Shown here: positions 62,605 through 64,000 of the stretch, piece by piece | Layout: every line of letters starts with the position of its first letter | Numbering within the stretch: the stretch's first letter is position 1 | Source: Pegea sp. RAD2-039 | Lineage: Eukaryota; Chordata; Thaliacea; Salpida; Salpidae | DNA: 64,000 nucleotides | Assembly: GCA_034620365.1 (NCBI GenBank) | Contig: JAQGEQ010000110.1 | Coordinates: 372,001-436,000, forward strand | Direction: 5' to 3' | Translations under genes and position numbers: made by a program | The notes under the pieces: model-generated | What the model saw: the letters and a program-made list of their open reading frames with translations, nothing else | Told to the model about the DNA's origin: nothing | The model's database searches: none

Positions 62605-63702
62605 TCAGACTTTTTTTCTTGCATAGTAAGCACAAGAAGACACAATAACAACGAAACCAGTCAAGATTAAGAGTTTTGTAAGTCCATTCATTGAGTTGAT
62701 CTTGCTCATGTTGGAATATTCCTTCTGTAAAAACATCAATAATTTCTATCTCAGTTTGTATCTTAAAAATCATTTGAAGTCAATCTAGTCATCTGTCAAG
62801 CATCAGCATTTCTTGTCGTCGGATGTTGCTGTCGACTACGCGTTGATGACGCCCCATACTCGTGGACCGTCCCATATATAGAATCGAGACGGACTACCAG
62901 GTTCATCTTCCAACTACTAACTACTCCCCTTTTATGTAGTATAATAGTGGAGAGCTTCGTGCGCTAAACAGTCCCCACTCCAGATGTCCGATGTTTGGTA
63001 ACACAGACTAGGGAACTGGGACAGTGACCTCGAGGTCAACTCAATAAACATTGATGTAAGCTGCCAACTTTGTTGCCTCAATTTTGGTGACTAAGTTATT
63101 TTGATTTTACAAGAAGCCAACATATGAAGAACTTACAATAAGATAGTCTTCAGCACCTTGCCACACCACCATCTCAACTTCATCACCGGCTGAAAGAAAG
63201 ATTTCTACAGCTTCTTGATGAGACTTGTTTTCCAAAGAAATTCCATTTACCTGAGATGAATCACTCAAATTTAAGGAATTGGTTTACATAAAGTATGAAG
63301 ATGAACAATTAATAAAATTATAATTAGAAATAGTAAACTTACTGAGAGGATTTTATCTCCTTCGTGTAATCTTCCATCTGATCCTGCTGTTGCTAATGGC
63401 CTAATCTTTGTAACAAAAAGCCCACTATCCTGAGGTAGATGAGGCTTGTCAGTTCCTCCAGTTATATTGAATCCAAGGCCTTACATAAACAAACATTTTT
63501 TAAAAATTCTTTTGATATTAAAAAGATAAAAAATTGTATTTAAATGAAAAGAAATAAAATCTTCAAATTTCAGAATTAACAAATCATGAACATTTAATAT
63601 AAAAAATTAATTTTGTATCTAAACAAAAAAATCTTTTCACATCTTACCATACTGCCCACGCTTCAATTTAATAGTTACAGCATCATGCATTTGTTTTTCC
63701 AT
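62605..63702 (-). CDS. SYNJ2BP: SYNJ2BP/OMP25-like PDZ, tail-anchored mitochondrial protein
   Basis: Four exons, 141 aa (human 145): 63648-63702, 63343-63479, 63137-63250, 62605-62724. The ATG is preceded by an in-frame TAG. One PDZ domain fills residues about 9-100, with the carboxylate-binding loop [10 protein letters not shown], then [23 protein letters not shown] and HQEAVEIF. The last exon encodes a single hydrophobic helix ([16 protein letters not shown]) followed by YYARKKV and stop, a tail anchor with a basic end typical of outer-mitochondrial-membrane insertion. The family recruits PDZ ligands, including synaptojanin-2, to mitochondria. Confidence 0.95.
62810..63080. repeat. interspersed repeat copy in SYNJ2BP intron 3
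   Basis: GC-richer block with ccccactccagatgtccgat, cagtgacctcgaggtcaa and gctgccaactttgttgcctc. It corresponds to the blocks near 9,200 and 54,600 and is the longest of the three. Confidence 0.6.
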
Positions 63703-64000
63703 GTTTATAAACTACACAAAGATATTGTTCAACTACTTACAACCTGGTAAACAAATAAATAAATATGAAGAATAAAGCTGTTTTGAATAAATAAGTTACT
63801 ATCTACCCATATACATACAAGCTTTATTTTGCTAAAAAATAAACCTTCACCCATTTACACTAAATATATAAATAAAAAGTATAATCATAATTTAAACAAT
63901 AAGGATGTAGATATAGTTCTTACATGTATCAAAATATGATAAATGATTAAGTTTATATAAGAAGTAACATATTAGAATGTGATACAAACTACATAAATAA
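63703..64000. other. upstream side of SYNJ2BP
   Basis: About 300 AT-rich bases to the window edge. No element recognised. Confidence 0.4.

Overview
The window is nuclear DNA of an intron-bearing animal. It is strongly AT-rich and spliced (GT-AG introns throughout), and it encodes metazoan nuclear and ciliary proteins: MCM3AP/GANP, GSTCD, CEBPZ, NUP62, SYNJ2BP and an MS4A-like tetraspan. CR1/RTE-like non-LTR retrotransposon remnants and a tRNA-derived SINE are also present. Many introns are only 46-60 nt, so this is a compact invertebrate genome. The sequence alone does not let me name the phylum. Exon structures were assembled by eye from both strands, with splice phase checked exon by exon.

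Layout. 0-5.3 kb: 3' part of an MCM3AP/GANP-like mRNA-export scaffold gene (minus strand, cut by the left edge). 6.2-8.2 kb: a TEX45-like repeat protein, probably ciliary (plus), convergent with GSTCD (minus, 8.6-11.3 kb). 13.0-17.7 kb: CEBPZ/Noc1 ribosome-biogenesis factor (minus, 19 exons). 19.5-23.9 kb: two tandem ER-lumenal JmjC + EF-hand proteins, each with a signal peptide and a C-terminal KDEL. 26.8-28.5 kb: MS4A-like four-pass membrane protein (plus). 28.7-29.2 kb: a dead LINE reverse-transcriptase remnant.

29.3-53.8 kb is the most unusual part: an 11-kb block present twice in direct orientation, with a CR1-like LINE fragment between the copies. Each block carries a single-exon 318-aa basic protein gene (plus) facing tail-to-tail a gene of about 32 small exons (minus). 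In that gene I read every intron but the last as phase 0, so those exons are a multiple of three long. Within each copy a seven-exon module has also been duplicated, giving four modules in total. I recognise neither protein. Each of the four gene starts has an upstream TGACGTCA (CRE) palindrome.

54.9-58.1 kb: NUP62 (minus), with a 36-nt coding tandem repeat. 59.2 kb: a SINE whose 3' tail matches the local LINE tails. 60.4 kb: an orphan ORF. 62.6-63.7 kb: SYNJ2BP/OMP25 (minus). The remaining gaps are AT-rich sequence with little recognisable content.

Two cross-cutting features stand out. Parts of CEBPZ, MCM3AP and the JmjC genes are abruptly GC-richer with introns of about 50 nt, while other parts of the same genes are AT-rich. 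Recent duplication or conversion has acted on both the JmjC pair and the 11-kb block.
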